A stretch of 35,690 nt of DNA from Deltaproteobacteria bacterium (GTDB lineage Bacteria > Desulfobacterota > GWC2-55-46): the NCBI GenBank assembly GCA_016182655.1, contig JACPGB010000046.1, forward strand, positions 1 to 35,690, given 5' to 3'. Under the pieces are notes generated by a model. That model saw nothing but the letters and a program-made list of their open reading frames with translations, had not been told where the DNA came from and did not search any database. This document shows, piece by piece, positions 15,136 through 23,827 of this stretch (positions within the stretch are counted from its first letter, which is position 1; each line of letters begins with the position of its first letter). The translations under genes were made by a program, and so were the position numbers.

Positions 15136-15570
15136 TTATTTCTTCGCGGGGGCCGGGGGCGCGGCGGGCTTCGCCGGGGCCGGGGCCGGTTTTATCGTGA
15201 GCATCATGTTAAGGAAGAAGAAGACCACTGAGACAGCTTCTATGACCGAGAACGCCAGAAGGACCATCGGTTCGCCGCTTGATGTGCGCACCCACCAGCC
15301 GACGGCCATGCCGATGAGGCCTATGTTCGAGAGCCACAACTGCCAGTACGAGAGCTTGTCGCTCCAGAGCGGCTTGCCGCTGAACCTCGGGAGTATGTGG
15401 TAGCCGACGCCGTATATCATCATCGACATCCAGCCCAGGAGGTTAAAGTGGACGTGTATCGGCATCCAGGGGTAGACGGGGCCGGCTACACTCATATGTA
15501 GCCCGAGCAGTATCGCGAGCAGGAAGTAAGTCATCGCGAATCTGATGAACCAGACTGTAATGGTGCTCAT
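15136..15570 (-). CDS. Short heme-copper-oxidase-like (cbb3/NOR subunit I-related) membrane protein
   Basis: This 144-residue protein has four predicted membrane helices. The second carries IHVHFNLLGWM and YGVGYHILPRF, which resembles the heme-ligand H-x-H helix of heme-copper oxidase subunit I; another histidine lies in the first helix (GLHMSV). The protein is far too short for a complete oxidase and ends in an Ala/Pro/Lys tail. It could bind heme b on its own or be an accessory subunit for the 465-residue homologue encoded divergently at 16441. The ATG at 15570 has GGAGGAAC upstream. It is first in a tight run with DUF1858 and DUF542. No related protein of proven function comes to mind. Confidence 0.7.
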   Translation of the reverse strand: MSTITVWFIRFAMTYFLLAILLGLHMSVAGPVYPWMPIHVHFNLLGWMSMMIYGVGYHILPRFSGKPLWSDKLSYWQLWLSNIGLIGMAVGWWVRTSSGEPMVLLAFSVIEAVSVVFFFLNMMLTIKPAPAPAKPAAPPAPAKK

Positions 15571-15707
15571 TAAAAGTTCCTCCGGTTATTTGTTATCATT
15601 TTATAAGGGGAAGGGGGTTTCATGCCCTTTCAGGCGTAAGCTTAAGGCGGTTTTACTTGCGGACTGGTCTTGCGCTCCGTATGAATCGGCCACGCCGTTT
15701 TAAGGAT

Positions 15708-15905
<198 letters not shown>

Positions 15906-16013
15906 TTATCCCCGGGGGCCGTTGGGGGACCCTGACTAAAGCCCGCAGGATACACTTCTATCGTTCAGGGTGGCGACAGCCGCCCTGTAAACAATAACTT
16001 GATGAAAGCCTTG

Positions 16014-16241
16014 TTATATCGAAAGGACCTGCTTTACTTCAGGCACCCGTTCTTTTATAGCCCTTTCAACGCCCATGGCGAGCGTTATCTGGGCAGAGGG
16101 ACAACCTGAGCAAGCGCCCTGGAGCTGGACCCTGACGATGCCTTCGGCCTCGTTTATATCGACGAGTTCGACGTCACCGCCGTCCGCCTGAAGGGCGGGT
16201 CTTATGCCGTTTAGGGCCTCTTCTATTCTTTCCCTGAGCAT
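16014..16241 (-). CDS. NifU C-terminal-domain (Nfu-type) Fe-S scaffold
   Basis: This 75-residue single-domain Nfu has RPALQADGGDVELVDI and the cluster cysteines C44 and C47 in GACSGCPSA. Nfu proteins carry a [4Fe-4S] cluster between two subunits and deliver it to target enzymes. I start at 16241 because GGAGG lies seven bases ahead; the frame stays open upstream for 29 more codons, but these cover the promoter. A good promoter reads into it. Its place at the head of a block with ferredoxin, DUF542, DUF1858 and Mrp fits Fe-S cluster assembly. Confidence 0.93.
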   Translation of the reverse strand: MLRERIEEALNGIRPALQADGGDVELVDINEAEGIVRVQLQGACSGCPSAQITLAMGVERAIKERVPEVKQVLSI

Positions 16242-16275
16242 TTCATTGCCTCCGTAATATATTGGAAAACAATAT

Positions 16276-16304
16276 ATTATATAATGAGTATAAAGTCCTT
16301 TCAA
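16276..16304 (-). promoter_or_regulatory. Sigma-70 promoter for nfu
   Basis: On the minus strand, TTGAAA (16304-16299), a 17-base spacer, then TATAAT (16281-16276). The predicted start of transcription is near 16269, leaving a leader of about 28 bases before the nfu ATG. Confidence 0.75.
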
Positions 16305-16338
16305 GAGATAATAAATGATTTCTGTCATGTTATCCTTG

Positions 16339-16371
16339 CCCGGTTTGGGTTATCTATGTAACAACCCGGGG
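16339..16371. promoter_or_regulatory. Inverted repeat between divergent nfu and oxidase-like genes
   Basis: GGGTT (16347-16351) and AACCC (16363-16367) enclose GTTA-N6-TAAC (16349-16362). The dyad lies between the divergent transcripts, about 40 bases upstream of the nfu -35 and 70 bases before the oxidase-like start. It could be an operator for a dimeric regulator. It does not match FNR, NsrR or NorR consensus sites that I know. Confidence 0.3.
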
Positions 16372-16440
16372 CGAAAATGACCGCGTCAAACCCGGTAGCC
16401 TTGTGAAAGGCGGTCTTTTCTGGTAGATTCCCTTTTAACC

Positions 16441-17838
16441 ATGGATTTAAGCATGACTACAGACAAAGCGACGGGCTCTCTCGTATACGGCTGGCTGATA
16501 CTCTCGGTATTCTCTCTCGTATTCGCCGGGATATTCGCGCTCATGGTGGCCCTCGCCCGGACGCCCGTTATAGAGGACATGTTGCCGCTCGGCCGCGACT
16601 ATATATATGTAGCGCTCGTGGGTCACGTGGTCCTCGCCGTAGTCATCTGGTTCCTCGCCTTCGAGGGCTTCCTCTGGATGTACACGACGACGGTGAGGCT
16701 CGGGAGGAAAACCGCGAGCGTTCCCCTCGGCTGGGCCTCGCTCGCCCTCGCCGGAACGGGCATGGCCCTCATTGTGGCCGCCTCGCTCTTCGGTCTCGGA
16801 ACCGCCGAGCTCGCCAACTATGTCCCGGTCCTTTTGTCCCCGGTCTTCTACGTGGGGCTCATACTCTTTGCCGTTGGGGTCGCCCTTAACCTCATAAACA
16901 CGTTCCTTACCGCCCTTGCGGCGCGCATGGAGGGCGTCGAGCTCCCGATTATCACCATAGGCATGCTCTCTGCCGGGGCCGCGGTCTTTGTGGCGTTCGT
17001 ATGCTTCGCCTTATCGGCTTACTTCCAGTTATATACCGGGAAGATCTTCCTTGATTTTGAGAGGCTCTTCTGGGGCGGCGGCCACATACTCCAGTTCGCC
17101 AACACCATCTCGATGGTCACGGTTTGGCTGTATCTCGCCTCCCTTACATTCCGGAACGAGCCCATAGGCAAGGGGTTCTCCAAGCTCCTCTACGCCTTCT
17201 ACCTCGTCTTCATAATACCGGCCCCGTTCATATTTTTCATGTACGACACCTCCTCGCTGGCGTACAAGGAGAGCTTCACGACCCTCATGAGGTGGGGGCT
17301 CGGGCCCTCGACGACCATATTCATGCTCGCGATACTCGCGACCTTCTCCACGGGCAAGAGGCCCTGGAAGGAGCCGGGGTTCTCGTCCCTCGTCCTCTCC
17401 ATCGCCATATTCTTCCTCGGCGGCCTCATAGCGCTCAACATTAGCGGGGTCAACACCAAGATACCCGCCCATTACCACTGCGTCATCGGGGCCGTCACCA
17501 TAGCCTTCATGGGTCTTTTCTATGAGCTCATGCCGAGGCTCGGGCGCGCCGTCCACTCCCCGAGGCTCGCCATGATCCAGCCGTACCTTTACTCGGCGGG
17601 CATCGTCCTCTTCGCCCTCGGCCTCTATATGGCCGGGGCGCACGGGGTCGCGAGAAAGACCTACGGGAGCGAGCAGAACCTGAATAACATCTGGAAGCTC
17701 CTCGGCATGTCGATAATGGGCGTCGGCGGGCTCGTGGCCATAGCCGGAGGCATAACATTCGTCTGGAACGCCCTTTTTACGCTCTTCGGCAGGGAAAAGG
17801 CGGCGATAGCCGCTGGAAATACCCAGCCCGTTGCCTGA
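16441..17838 (+). CDS. Heme-copper oxidase subunit I-like membrane protein lacking the CuB histidine pair
   Basis: This 465-residue protein has about 12 predicted membrane helices and belongs to the cytochrome oxidase / NO reductase subunit I superfamily. H62 (LVGHVVL) and the helix-X pair H344/H346 (IPAHYHCV) correspond to the heme ligands, and H215 (WGGGHILQF) corresponds to the first CuB ligand. There is no histidine at all between 215 and 344, so the HH pair that completes CuB is missing. It may therefore be a heme-only electron-transfer protein or a modified oxidase/NO-handling enzyme. ctaB (heme O synthesis) and a cytochrome c follow. The start is the ATG at 16441; the ribosome-binding site is poor, and an ATG four codons on is possible. 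Confidence 0.8.
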   Translation: MDLSMTTDKATGSLVYGWLILSVFSLVFAGIFALMVALARTPVIEDMLPLGRDYIYVALVGHVVLAVVIWFLAFEGFLWMYTTTVRLGRKTASVPLGWASLALAGTGMALIVAASLFGLGTAELANYVPVLLSPVFYVGLILFAVGVALNLINTFLTALAARMEGVELPIITIGMLSAGAAVFVAFVCFALSAYFQLYTGKIFLDFERLFWGGGHILQFANTISMVTVWLYLASLTFRNEPIGKGFSKLLYAFYLVFIIPAPFIFFMYDTSSLAYKESFTTLMRWGLGPSTTIFMLAILATFSTGKRPWKEPGFSSLVLSIAIFFLGGLIALNISGVNTKIPAHYHCVIGAVTIAFMGLFYELMPRLGRAVHSPRLAMIQPYLYSAGIVLFALGLYMAGAHGVARKTYGSEQNLNNIWKLLGMSIMGVGGLVAIAGGITFVWNALFTLFGREKAAIAAGNTQPVA

Positions 17839-17945
17839 AAACAGTTTTATAGATATACTTTACGAAAATCCATTATTCGATATTGGCGGCCGGGGCGATC
17901 GATGCCCTTTGCGCGTTCAATAAGCCCTGAGGGAGTCCTGACTTT

Positions 17946-18812
17946 ATGTGGATAAGAAGCTATCTGCCTCTTTTCAAGCTACGGATCTGCAGTCTTATCA
18001 CGTTCAGCGCCATTGTCGGGCTCATAGCCGCCGAGTCGTTCTCCGCGGGCAAGATGGCATTTCTCATCATAGCGACGATGCTTGCATCCGCATCCGCGTC
18101 CGCCTTCAATCACTATTTTGACAGCGACATAGACTCCTTGATGAAGAGGACGAAAAGGCGCCCACTGCCTTCGGGCGCGGTCGTCTCAGGGAGGACGGTC
18201 CTTCTCCTGGCAACGGCCTTGTTCCTCCTCTCCCTCTTCGTCACATTCAACACCCTGAACGGGATGGTGGCCCTCCACCTCGCGCTCGGGGCGTTTGTTT
18301 ATGCTATAATATACACGGTATGGCTCAAGAGGCGCTCCTGGATGAACATCATAATAGGCGGGCTCGCGGGAAGTTTCGCGGTGCTTGCGGGTGGGGCCTC
18401 CGTAAATCCGGGCTTTTGCCTGCCGCCCGTGCTCCTCGCCGTCGTGATGTTCTTCTGGACGCCGTCGCACTTCTGGTCGTTCGCGATCTATCATAAGGAA
18501 GAGTATGAAAAGGCCGGGGTCCCGATGCTCCCGGTCGTCGTAGGCGACGGCAGGACCGCCCTTTACATACTCATAAATACCGTCCTCCTTGTTGCGTCGT
18601 CCATTATCCCGTTCCTCATGGGCTACAACGGCTGGATATATCTTGCGGCCGCGGTCTCGGTCGGCGCGTATTTCATCTTCTGGAACATAAGGCTATTTCG
18701 TAACCCGTCCAAGGATCTCGCCTGGAAGAATTTTAAAATATCCATGATGTACCTCGGGGTGCTTTTTACCGCTGTAATAGCGGATGTGGTCTTGAAACCT
18801 CTTGGATTTTAA
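17946..18812 (+). CDS. ctaB: Protoheme IX farnesyltransferase (heme O synthase)
   Basis: This 288-residue UbiA-superfamily prenyltransferase has about eight membrane helices. The prenyl-diphosphate-binding motif is NHYFDSDIDSLMKRT, followed by RRPLPSG, and WTPSHFWSFAI is the typical CtaB block later in the chain. It converts heme B to heme O for terminal oxidases. The ATG at 17946 is preceded by GAGGGAG. It lies 107 bases after the oxidase-like gene in the same direction. Its presence implies an oxidase using heme O or A somewhere in the cell, perhaps the neighbour. Confidence 0.94.
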   Translation: MWIRSYLPLFKLRICSLITFSAIVGLIAAESFSAGKMAFLIIATMLASASASAFNHYFDSDIDSLMKRTKRRPLPSGAVVSGRTVLLLATALFLLSLFVTFNTLNGMVALHLALGAFVYAIIYTVWLKRRSWMNIIIGGLAGSFAVLAGGASVNPGFCLPPVLLAVVMFFWTPSHFWSFAIYHKEEYEKAGVPMLPVVVGDGRTALYILINTVLLVASSIIPFLMGYNGWIYLAAAVSVGAYFIFWNIRLFRNPSKDLAWKNFKISMMYLGVLFTAVIADVVLKPLGF

Positions 18813-18849
18813 GAGGAATTTTAGTCTTTCATGTTTTTCTTAAAAAAAC

Positions 18850-18878
18850 TTGACAAGGTTCTTTTTTGATTGTAATCT
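18850..18878 (+). promoter_or_regulatory. Sigma-70 promoter for the cytochrome c gene
   Basis: A perfect TTGACA (18850-18855), a 17-base spacer ending in TG (extended -10), then TAATCT (18873-18878). The leader is about 33 bases. This is one of the strongest promoters in the window. Confidence 0.8.
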
Positions 18879-18917
18879 CTGAGTTCAAATTCTTTTACTA
18901 AAAAGGAGGATTTACAA

Positions 18918-19247
18918 ATGAAGAGATTGATAGGTTTTGGCATACTTGCTTTGGGCGTGGCCTTCTCGGGCTCGGCACTCGCGGCTGACGGCGCGGCCAT
19001 CTTCAAGGCGAAGTGCGCGGCCTGCCACGGCGCTGAAGGCCAGGGCACCGCGATGGCGCCTGCCTTCAAGGGCAACGCGTTCATCAAGGAGAGCAAGGAA
19101 GATGCCATCTCCGCTGTCATCACCGCCGGCCGTGACGGCGCCGCGAAGAAGTACAAGCAGTTCGCTATCGGCATGCCGAAGCAGAGCCTTGCCGGCGACG
19201 ACCTCCATGCCGTCATCGCGCACCTCAAGTCCCTCGCCGCGAAGTAA
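18918..19247 (+). CDS. Small periplasmic cytochrome c, class I
   Basis: The protein has 109 residues. A signal peptide (about 1-22, cut after ALA) is followed by one heme-binding CAACH (C33, C36, H37); the methionine in AIGMPKQS is the likely axial ligand. It is a single-heme electron carrier in the periplasm, plausibly serving a terminal oxidase. It has AAGGAGG ahead of the ATG, its own strong promoter and its own terminator, so it is expressed as a single-gene unit, probably at a high level. It is not translationally linked to ctaB, 105 bases upstream. Confidence 0.94.
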   Translation: MKRLIGFGILALGVAFSGSALAADGAAIFKAKCAACHGAEGQGTAMAPAFKGNAFIKESKEDAISAVITAGRDGAAKKYKQFAIGMPKQSLAGDDLHAVIAHLKSLAAK

Positions 19248-19278
19248 TAAGCTTCAAGGCACATTTATTATTAAGGTT

Positions 19279-19310
19279 GGGCCCGGAAGAGATTCCGGGC
19301 CTTTCTGTTT
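19279..19310 (+). terminator. Intrinsic terminator after the cytochrome c gene
   Basis: GGCCCGGAA pairs with TTCCGGGCC around GAGA, followed by TTTCTGTTTT. Confidence 0.9.
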
Positions 19311-19433
19311 TCAGGGGTCTGCGTTTCGCGCCCCTGCTGGTATTTTTCAGGGCGCCGCGCCCGCAGGTTACAAAAATGCCGAAAAACAGGCCGAAATACG
19401 CTATTTTTTCCGGCCCCGTACACAAAGACATTA

Positions 19434-19462
19434 TTGACAAGGTCGGCGAAATAGCTGATAAT
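19434..19462 (+). promoter_or_regulatory. Sigma-70 promoter for the CoA-activase gene
   Basis: A perfect TTGACA (19434-19439), a 17-base spacer, then GATAAT (19457-19462). The transcript would start near 19469, giving a leader of about 155 bases with its own folds. The stretch 19311-19433 shows nothing else. Confidence 0.75.
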
Positions 19463-19541
19463 AGGACCCGTTTTTCGACATTCTTTTCAAAACCCCTTTC
19501 CAAGATTCTTTTGATACATCGCAAGCTATTTCGGCTGGCGC

Positions 19542-19587
19542 GCCGGGGGCGAACGCACCCCGGCAATGCGACCATTGTTGCTTTTTT
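19542..19587 (+). promoter_or_regulatory. Possible attenuator in the CoA-activase leader
   Basis: Hairpin 1 is GCCGGGG (19542-19548) with CCCCGGC (19558-19564). Hairpin 2 is GCAATG (19563-19568) with CATTG (19573-19577), followed by TTTTTT at 19582-19587. The two share bases at 19563-19564, so they compete. Hairpin 2 with its T-run could end transcription 37 bases before the start codon. The stems are short, so this is tentative. Confidence 0.35.
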
Positions 19588-19623
19588 CATTTTTCAGTCT
19601 ATGCTTAAATCCGGAGGTGCAAG

Positions 19624-22600
19624 TTGGCTGGCAGAAAGGTCTTCGTAGGGATAGATATCGGCTCGGTGAGCGCCAATACGGTGGTGCTCGATGAACATAG
19701 GAACCTGCTTGAAGAGCATTATACGCGCACAAAGGGGGAGCCGCTCGAGACCTCCTACGCGGTATTGAGCGATATAATAAAGCGCTACGGTCAGAGCTCC
19801 ATAGAGCTCGTCGCGGCGACCGGCTCCGGCGGAAAGCTCATAGCGCCGCTCCTCGGAGCGGGTTTTACGAACGAGGTCATCGCGCAGGCCAGGGCCACTG
19901 AGGTCTTCCACCCCGAGGCGAGGACCGTGATCGAGATGGGCGGCCAGGACGCGAAGCTCATATTCCTCGCGCCGGACGGGAACTCCGAAAAACTCAGGAT
20001 CGCCGACTTCCAGATGAACTCTGTCTGCGCCGCGGGCACGGGGTCGTTCCTCGACCAGCAGGCGTACAGGCTGGGCCTTACGATCGAGGAGTTCGGCCAT
20101 CTGGCGCTCAAAAGCGAGCACCCGCCCCGCGTCGCCGGACGTTGCTCGGTCTTCGCCAAGAGCGACATGATACACCTCCAGCAGATAGCGACCCCTGACT
20201 ACGACATAGTGGCGGGCCTCTGCTATGCGGTCGCGAGGAACTTCAAGGCCACGATAGGCAAGGGCAAGGACTTCGTAGCCCCTGTCGCGTTCCAGGGCGG
20301 TGTCGCCGCGAACCTCGGCGTCAGAAAGGCCTTCAAGGACGTCCTCGAACTCGACGACAAGGACTACATCATCCCGGCGCACTTCGCCTCGATGGGCGCC
20401 ATAGGCGCCGTCTACACCTGCATAGAGCTTGGGAAGGGCATCGGCAAGTTCAAGGGCGTGGACGAGCTCCACGCCTACATAAACTCCGGAAGGAAGAACG
20501 ACAGGGCACTTGAGAAGCTCACACGCCCGGAAAACCACCCCTCGCAGAGAAAGTCCAGTGTCGGCTATCCTCTCGACAAGGAAAAGAAGGTAGACGCCTA
20601 CCTCGGAATAGACGTCGGCTCCACCTCCACTAACGTCATCCTTATAGATAAAGACCTCAAGCTCGTGACCAAACGATATCTCGCGACAGCCGGACGCCCG
20701 CTCGAGGCCGTGAGAAAAGGCCTGAGCGAAGTAGCCGAAGAGTGCGGCGACGCAGTCACGGTCATCGGCGTCGGCACTACCGGCTCGGGCAGATACCTCT
20801 CCGGCGACTTCATCGGAGCCGACATCGTAAGGAACGAGATAACCGCGCAGGCTATCGCCGCCGCGGTCATAGACCCCGGGGTCGACACCATATTCGAGAT
20901 AGGCGGGCAGGACTCCAAGTACATCGCGCTTAAGGACGGCGTCGTCGTAGACTTCGAGATGAACAAGGTCTGCGCCGCAGGGACGGGCTCTTTCCTCGAA
21001 GAGCAGGCCGAGAGGCTCGGCATAAGCATAAAGGGCGAGTTCAGCGAGCTTGCGCTCGGTTGCTCGTCTCCGCCTCCGATGGGCGAGCGTTGCACGGTCT
21101 TCATAGAGTCCGACATGGTCCACTTTCAGCAGAGGGGCGTTGAAAAAGACGGCCTCGTCGCCGGCCTCTCGTACTCCATCGTCCAGAACTATCTCAACAG
21201 GGTCGTCGGCGACAGGCGCATAGGCAACAGGATATTCTTCCAGGGCGGCACGGCCGCAAACCTGGGCGTCGTAGCGGCCTTCGAAAAGGTCACGGGAAAG
21301 CCGATAACCGTGCCTGAGCACCACGATGTCACAGGCGCCATAGGCGCGGCGATACTCGCTTCCCGCGAGATGGAGCCCGGCGCAAAGACCCGCTTCAAGG
21401 GCTTTGATCTCAGCAAGAAGAAGTACGAACTGCAGTCCTTCGAGTGCCGCGACTGCTCGAACGTATGCGAGGTCCGTAAGGTCGTGATGGAGGGCGAGGC
21501 CCCGCTCTATTACGGCGGCAGGTGCGAAAAGTACGACGTCAAGAGGGAGGACAACAAGAACGCCCATCTCCCGGACCTCTTCAAGGAGCGCGAGAAGATC
21601 CTCTTCGGCACCTACACAGGCAAGGCCGCCGGAAAGGACGCTCCCGTCATAGGCATGCCGAGGATGCTCTACGTCTACGAGATGTTCCCGTTCTGGAAGG
21701 CCTTCTTCGATCAGTTGGGGTTCAGGCTCCAGCTCTCCTCGCCCACGAACAAGGACATAATCAAGAACGGCCTTGAGAAGGTCGTCACCGAGACCTGTTT
21801 CCCGATAAAGGTCGCTCACGGCCATTTGAACGAGCTCATCGCAAAGGGAGTGAAGAAGATATTCCTCCCCTCGATAATAAACCTGAAACCCGCCAGACCC
21901 GGCCAGAACTTCACGGTGCTCTGCCCCTATGTGCAGTCCATCCCGTACCTTACCCGCTCCGCCTTCGACTACAAGGCGCTCGGGGTCGAGGTGCTCTCTC
22001 CCATAGTCCACTTCAACCAGAGGGAGGCCGGGCTCAAGAAGGAATTCCACGAGATAGGCAGGCTCCTCGGCAAGGACAAGGCGAGTGTGGAGAAGGCCTT
22101 GAAAGTCGCGATGGACTCATGGGACGAGTTCGGGCGTAAGCTCCGCGAGCGCGGCAAAGAGGTCATTGCGAATCTTAAGAAAGAAGACACGGCACTCGTC
22201 ATCGTCGGGAGGGCCTACAACACGACCGACTCCGGCATAAACCTCGAGCTCCCGCAGAAGCTCCGCGAGATGGGCACGGTCGCCATACCCTACGACATGC
22301 TCCCGGTCGACGACGCCATAGACGAGGTGCTCGCCGAGGACATGTACTGGAAGAGCGGTCAGAGGATACTCGCGGTCGCCAAGCTCATAAGGAACGACGA
22401 TCGCCTCTTCTCGGTCTACATCACGAACTTCGGCTGCGGCCCGGATTCCCTCATCACGCACTTCTACAAGGAAGCCGCCGCCGGGAAACCCTTCCTCCAG
22501 CTCGAGATAGACGAGCACTCGGCGGACGCGGGCGCCATAACCCGGTGCGAGGCCTTCCTCGACTCCATAAAGAACATCAAGGGCAAGATCAAGATAGAGG

Positions 22601-23823
22601 CCAACGACAAGGGCGTCCTCAAGAGGACTAACATCAAGAAGAAGATATACCTCCCGTACATGGCCGACGGCGCGTACGCCATAGCCGCGGCGTTCCAGTC
22701 CGCCGGAATAGACGCCGAGGTCATGGACATGCCGGACGAAGAGTCCCTAAAGTGGGGGAGGCGCTACACCTCCGGGCGCGAGTGCTACCCCTGCATCATA
22801 ACGACCGGCGACATGGTCAAGAAGATAAAGGAGAAAGACTTCGACCGCGAGGGGTCCGCCTTCTTCATGCCCTCGGGCAACGGCCCATGCAGGTTCGGCC
22901 AATACAACCGCTACCAGAGGCTCATATTGGACGAGCTCGACTTCAAGGACGTACCGGTCTTCGCCCCGGACCAGGACGGCAACTTCTACAAGGAGCTCGG
23001 AGCCGTCGGCGGCAACTTCGACAGGCTCGCGTGGTGGGGCATCGTCGCAATCGACCTCCTGTACAAGCGCCTCCTCGAGACCCGCCCCTACGAGAAGAAC
23101 ACCGGAGAGTCCGACAAGGCCTACTGGGACAGCGTTTGGGCCGTATGCGACGCCGTAAAGAACAAGAGATTCCCGGAAAAAGAGCTAAAGACCGCAAAGG
23201 CCGCCTTCAAGAATGTCCCGGTGAACGCGCCGACCGGGAAGCCGGTCATAGGCGTCGTCGGCGAGATATACGTCAGAAGCAACCGCTTCAGCAACGAGAA
23301 CCTCGTCGGCAAGCTCGAGGCGCTCGGCGCGGAGGTCCGCATGCCGACCATCTCCGAGTGGATCTACTACACCAACTTCTGCGCCAAGAGGAAGAACTGG
23401 GACAGGAGGAGCTACGGCGACTACTTCCGCACCCTCACGAGCGACTTCTTCCAGCACAAGGACGAGAAGAAGATGGAGAACATCCTTAACGGCGACCTCC
23501 GGAGCGGACACGAGCCCCGCGTCGAGGAGATCGTTAAAAAGGCCGAGGGCTACATACACGACTCGTTCGAGGGCGAGGCAGTCTTGAGCGTCGGCAAGGC
23601 CCTCGACTACATCGGCAAAGGGGCCCACGGCCTCGTGAACGCCATGCCCTTTACCTGCATGCCCGGCACAATCGTCAACGCGGTCCTGAAGAGGCTCCGC
23701 GAGGAGAACAGGAACATCCCCTACCTCAACATGGTCTACGAGGGGATAGAAGACTCCAACTCCATGACCCGCATGGAGGCGTTCGTCCACCAGGCCCGCG
23801 AATTCATGCAGAGAAAGTCATAA
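19624..23823 (+). CDS. Fused acyl-CoA dehydratase activase (BadF/HgdC-type, two ASKHA domains plus DUF2229)
   Basis: This 1,399-residue protein has two ASKHA ATPase domains of the 2-hydroxyglutaryl-CoA dehydratase / benzoyl-CoA reductase activator type (about 6-265 and 325-590). Each starts with GIDIGSVSANT or GIDVGSTSTN and contains the cysteine loop VCAAGTGSF (near 135 and 450) that holds a [4Fe-4S] cluster between subunits. A DUF2229 region (about 670-900) and a C-terminal reductase-like region (about 1000-1390) follow, with several further cysteines. Activators of this family couple ATP hydrolysis to low-potential electron transfer. This giant fusion is widespread in anaerobes, but its substrate is unknown. 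The start is TTG at 19624 behind CCGGAGG. A three-hairpin element follows the stop. Confidence 0.9.
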   Translation: MAGRKVFVGIDIGSVSANTVVLDEHRNLLEEHYTRTKGEPLETSYAVLSDIIKRYGQSSIELVAATGSGGKLIAPLLGAGFTNEVIAQARATEVFHPEARTVIEMGGQDAKLIFLAPDGNSEKLRIADFQMNSVCAAGTGSFLDQQAYRLGLTIEEFGHLALKSEHPPRVAGRCSVFAKSDMIHLQQIATPDYDIVAGLCYAVARNFKATIGKGKDFVAPVAFQGGVAANLGVRKAFKDVLELDDKDYIIPAHFASMGAIGAVYTCIELGKGIGKFKGVDELHAYINSGRKNDRALEKLTRPENHPSQRKSSVGYPLDKEKKVDAYLGIDVGSTSTNVILIDKDLKLVTKRYLATAGRPLEAVRKGLSEVAEECGDAVTVIGVGTTGSGRYLSGDFIGADIVRNEITAQAIAAAVIDPGVDTIFEIGGQDSKYIALKDGVVVDFEMNKVCAAGTGSFLEEQAERLGISIKGEFSELALGCSSPPPMGERCTVFIESDMVHFQQRGVEKDGLVAGLSYSIVQNYLNRVVGDRRIGNRIFFQGGTAANLGVVAAFEKVTGKPITVPEHHDVTGAIGAAILASREMEPGAKTRFKGFDLSKKKYELQSFECRDCSNVCEVRKVVMEGEAPLYYGGRCEKYDVKREDNKNAHLPDLFKEREKILFGTYTGKAAGKDAPVIGMPRMLYVYEMFPFWKAFFDQLGFRLQLSSPTNKDIIKNGLEKVVTETCFPIKVAHGHLNELIAKGVKKIFLPSIINLKPARPGQNFTVLCPYVQSIPYLTRSAFDYKALGVEVLSPIVHFNQREAGLKKEFHEIGRLLGKDKASVEKALKVAMDSWDEFGRKLRERGKEVIANLKKEDTALVIVGRAYNTTDSGINLELPQKLREMGTVAIPYDMLPVDDAIDEVLAEDMYWKSGQRILAVAKLIRNDDRLFSVYITNFGCGPDSLITHFYKEAAAGKPFLQLEIDEHSADAGAITRCEAFLDSIKNIKGKIKIEANDKGVLKRTNIKKKIYLPYMADGAYAIAAAFQSAGIDAEVMDMPDEESLKWGRRYTSGRECYPCIITTGDMVKKIKEKDFDREGSAFFMPSGNGPCRFGQYNRYQRLILDELDFKDVPVFAPDQDGNFYKELGAVGGNFDRLAWWGIVAIDLLYKRLLETRPYEKNTGESDKAYWDSVWAVCDAVKNKRFPEKELKTAKAAFKNVPVNAPTGKPVIGVVGEIYVRSNRFSNENLVGKLEALGAEVRMPTISEWIYYTNFCAKRKNWDRRSYGDYFRTLTSDFFQHKDEKKMENILNGDLRSGHEPRVEEIVKKAEGYIHDSFEGEAVLSVGKALDYIGKGAHGLVNAMPFTCMPGTIVNAVLKRLREENRNIPYLNMVYEGIEDSNSMTRMEAFVHQAREFMQRKS

Positions 23824-23827
23824 AACT

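Noticed and set aside
16256-16290. FNR-type site in the nfu upstream region (TTGGAAAACAA-like)
   Set aside because: The half-sites do not match TTGAT-N4-ATCAA; the AT-rich stretch is better explained by the TTGAAA/TATAAT promoter.
16242-16328. 29-residue N-terminal extension of Nfu
   Set aside because: It covers the nfu promoter. GGAGG at the right distance marks the ATG at 16241.
19594-22050. An 818-codon open frame on the minus strand
   Set aside because: It lies wholly opposite the CoA-activase gene, which has clear domain motifs. Long antisense frames are expected at this GC content and codon bias, and its translation shows no family motif.
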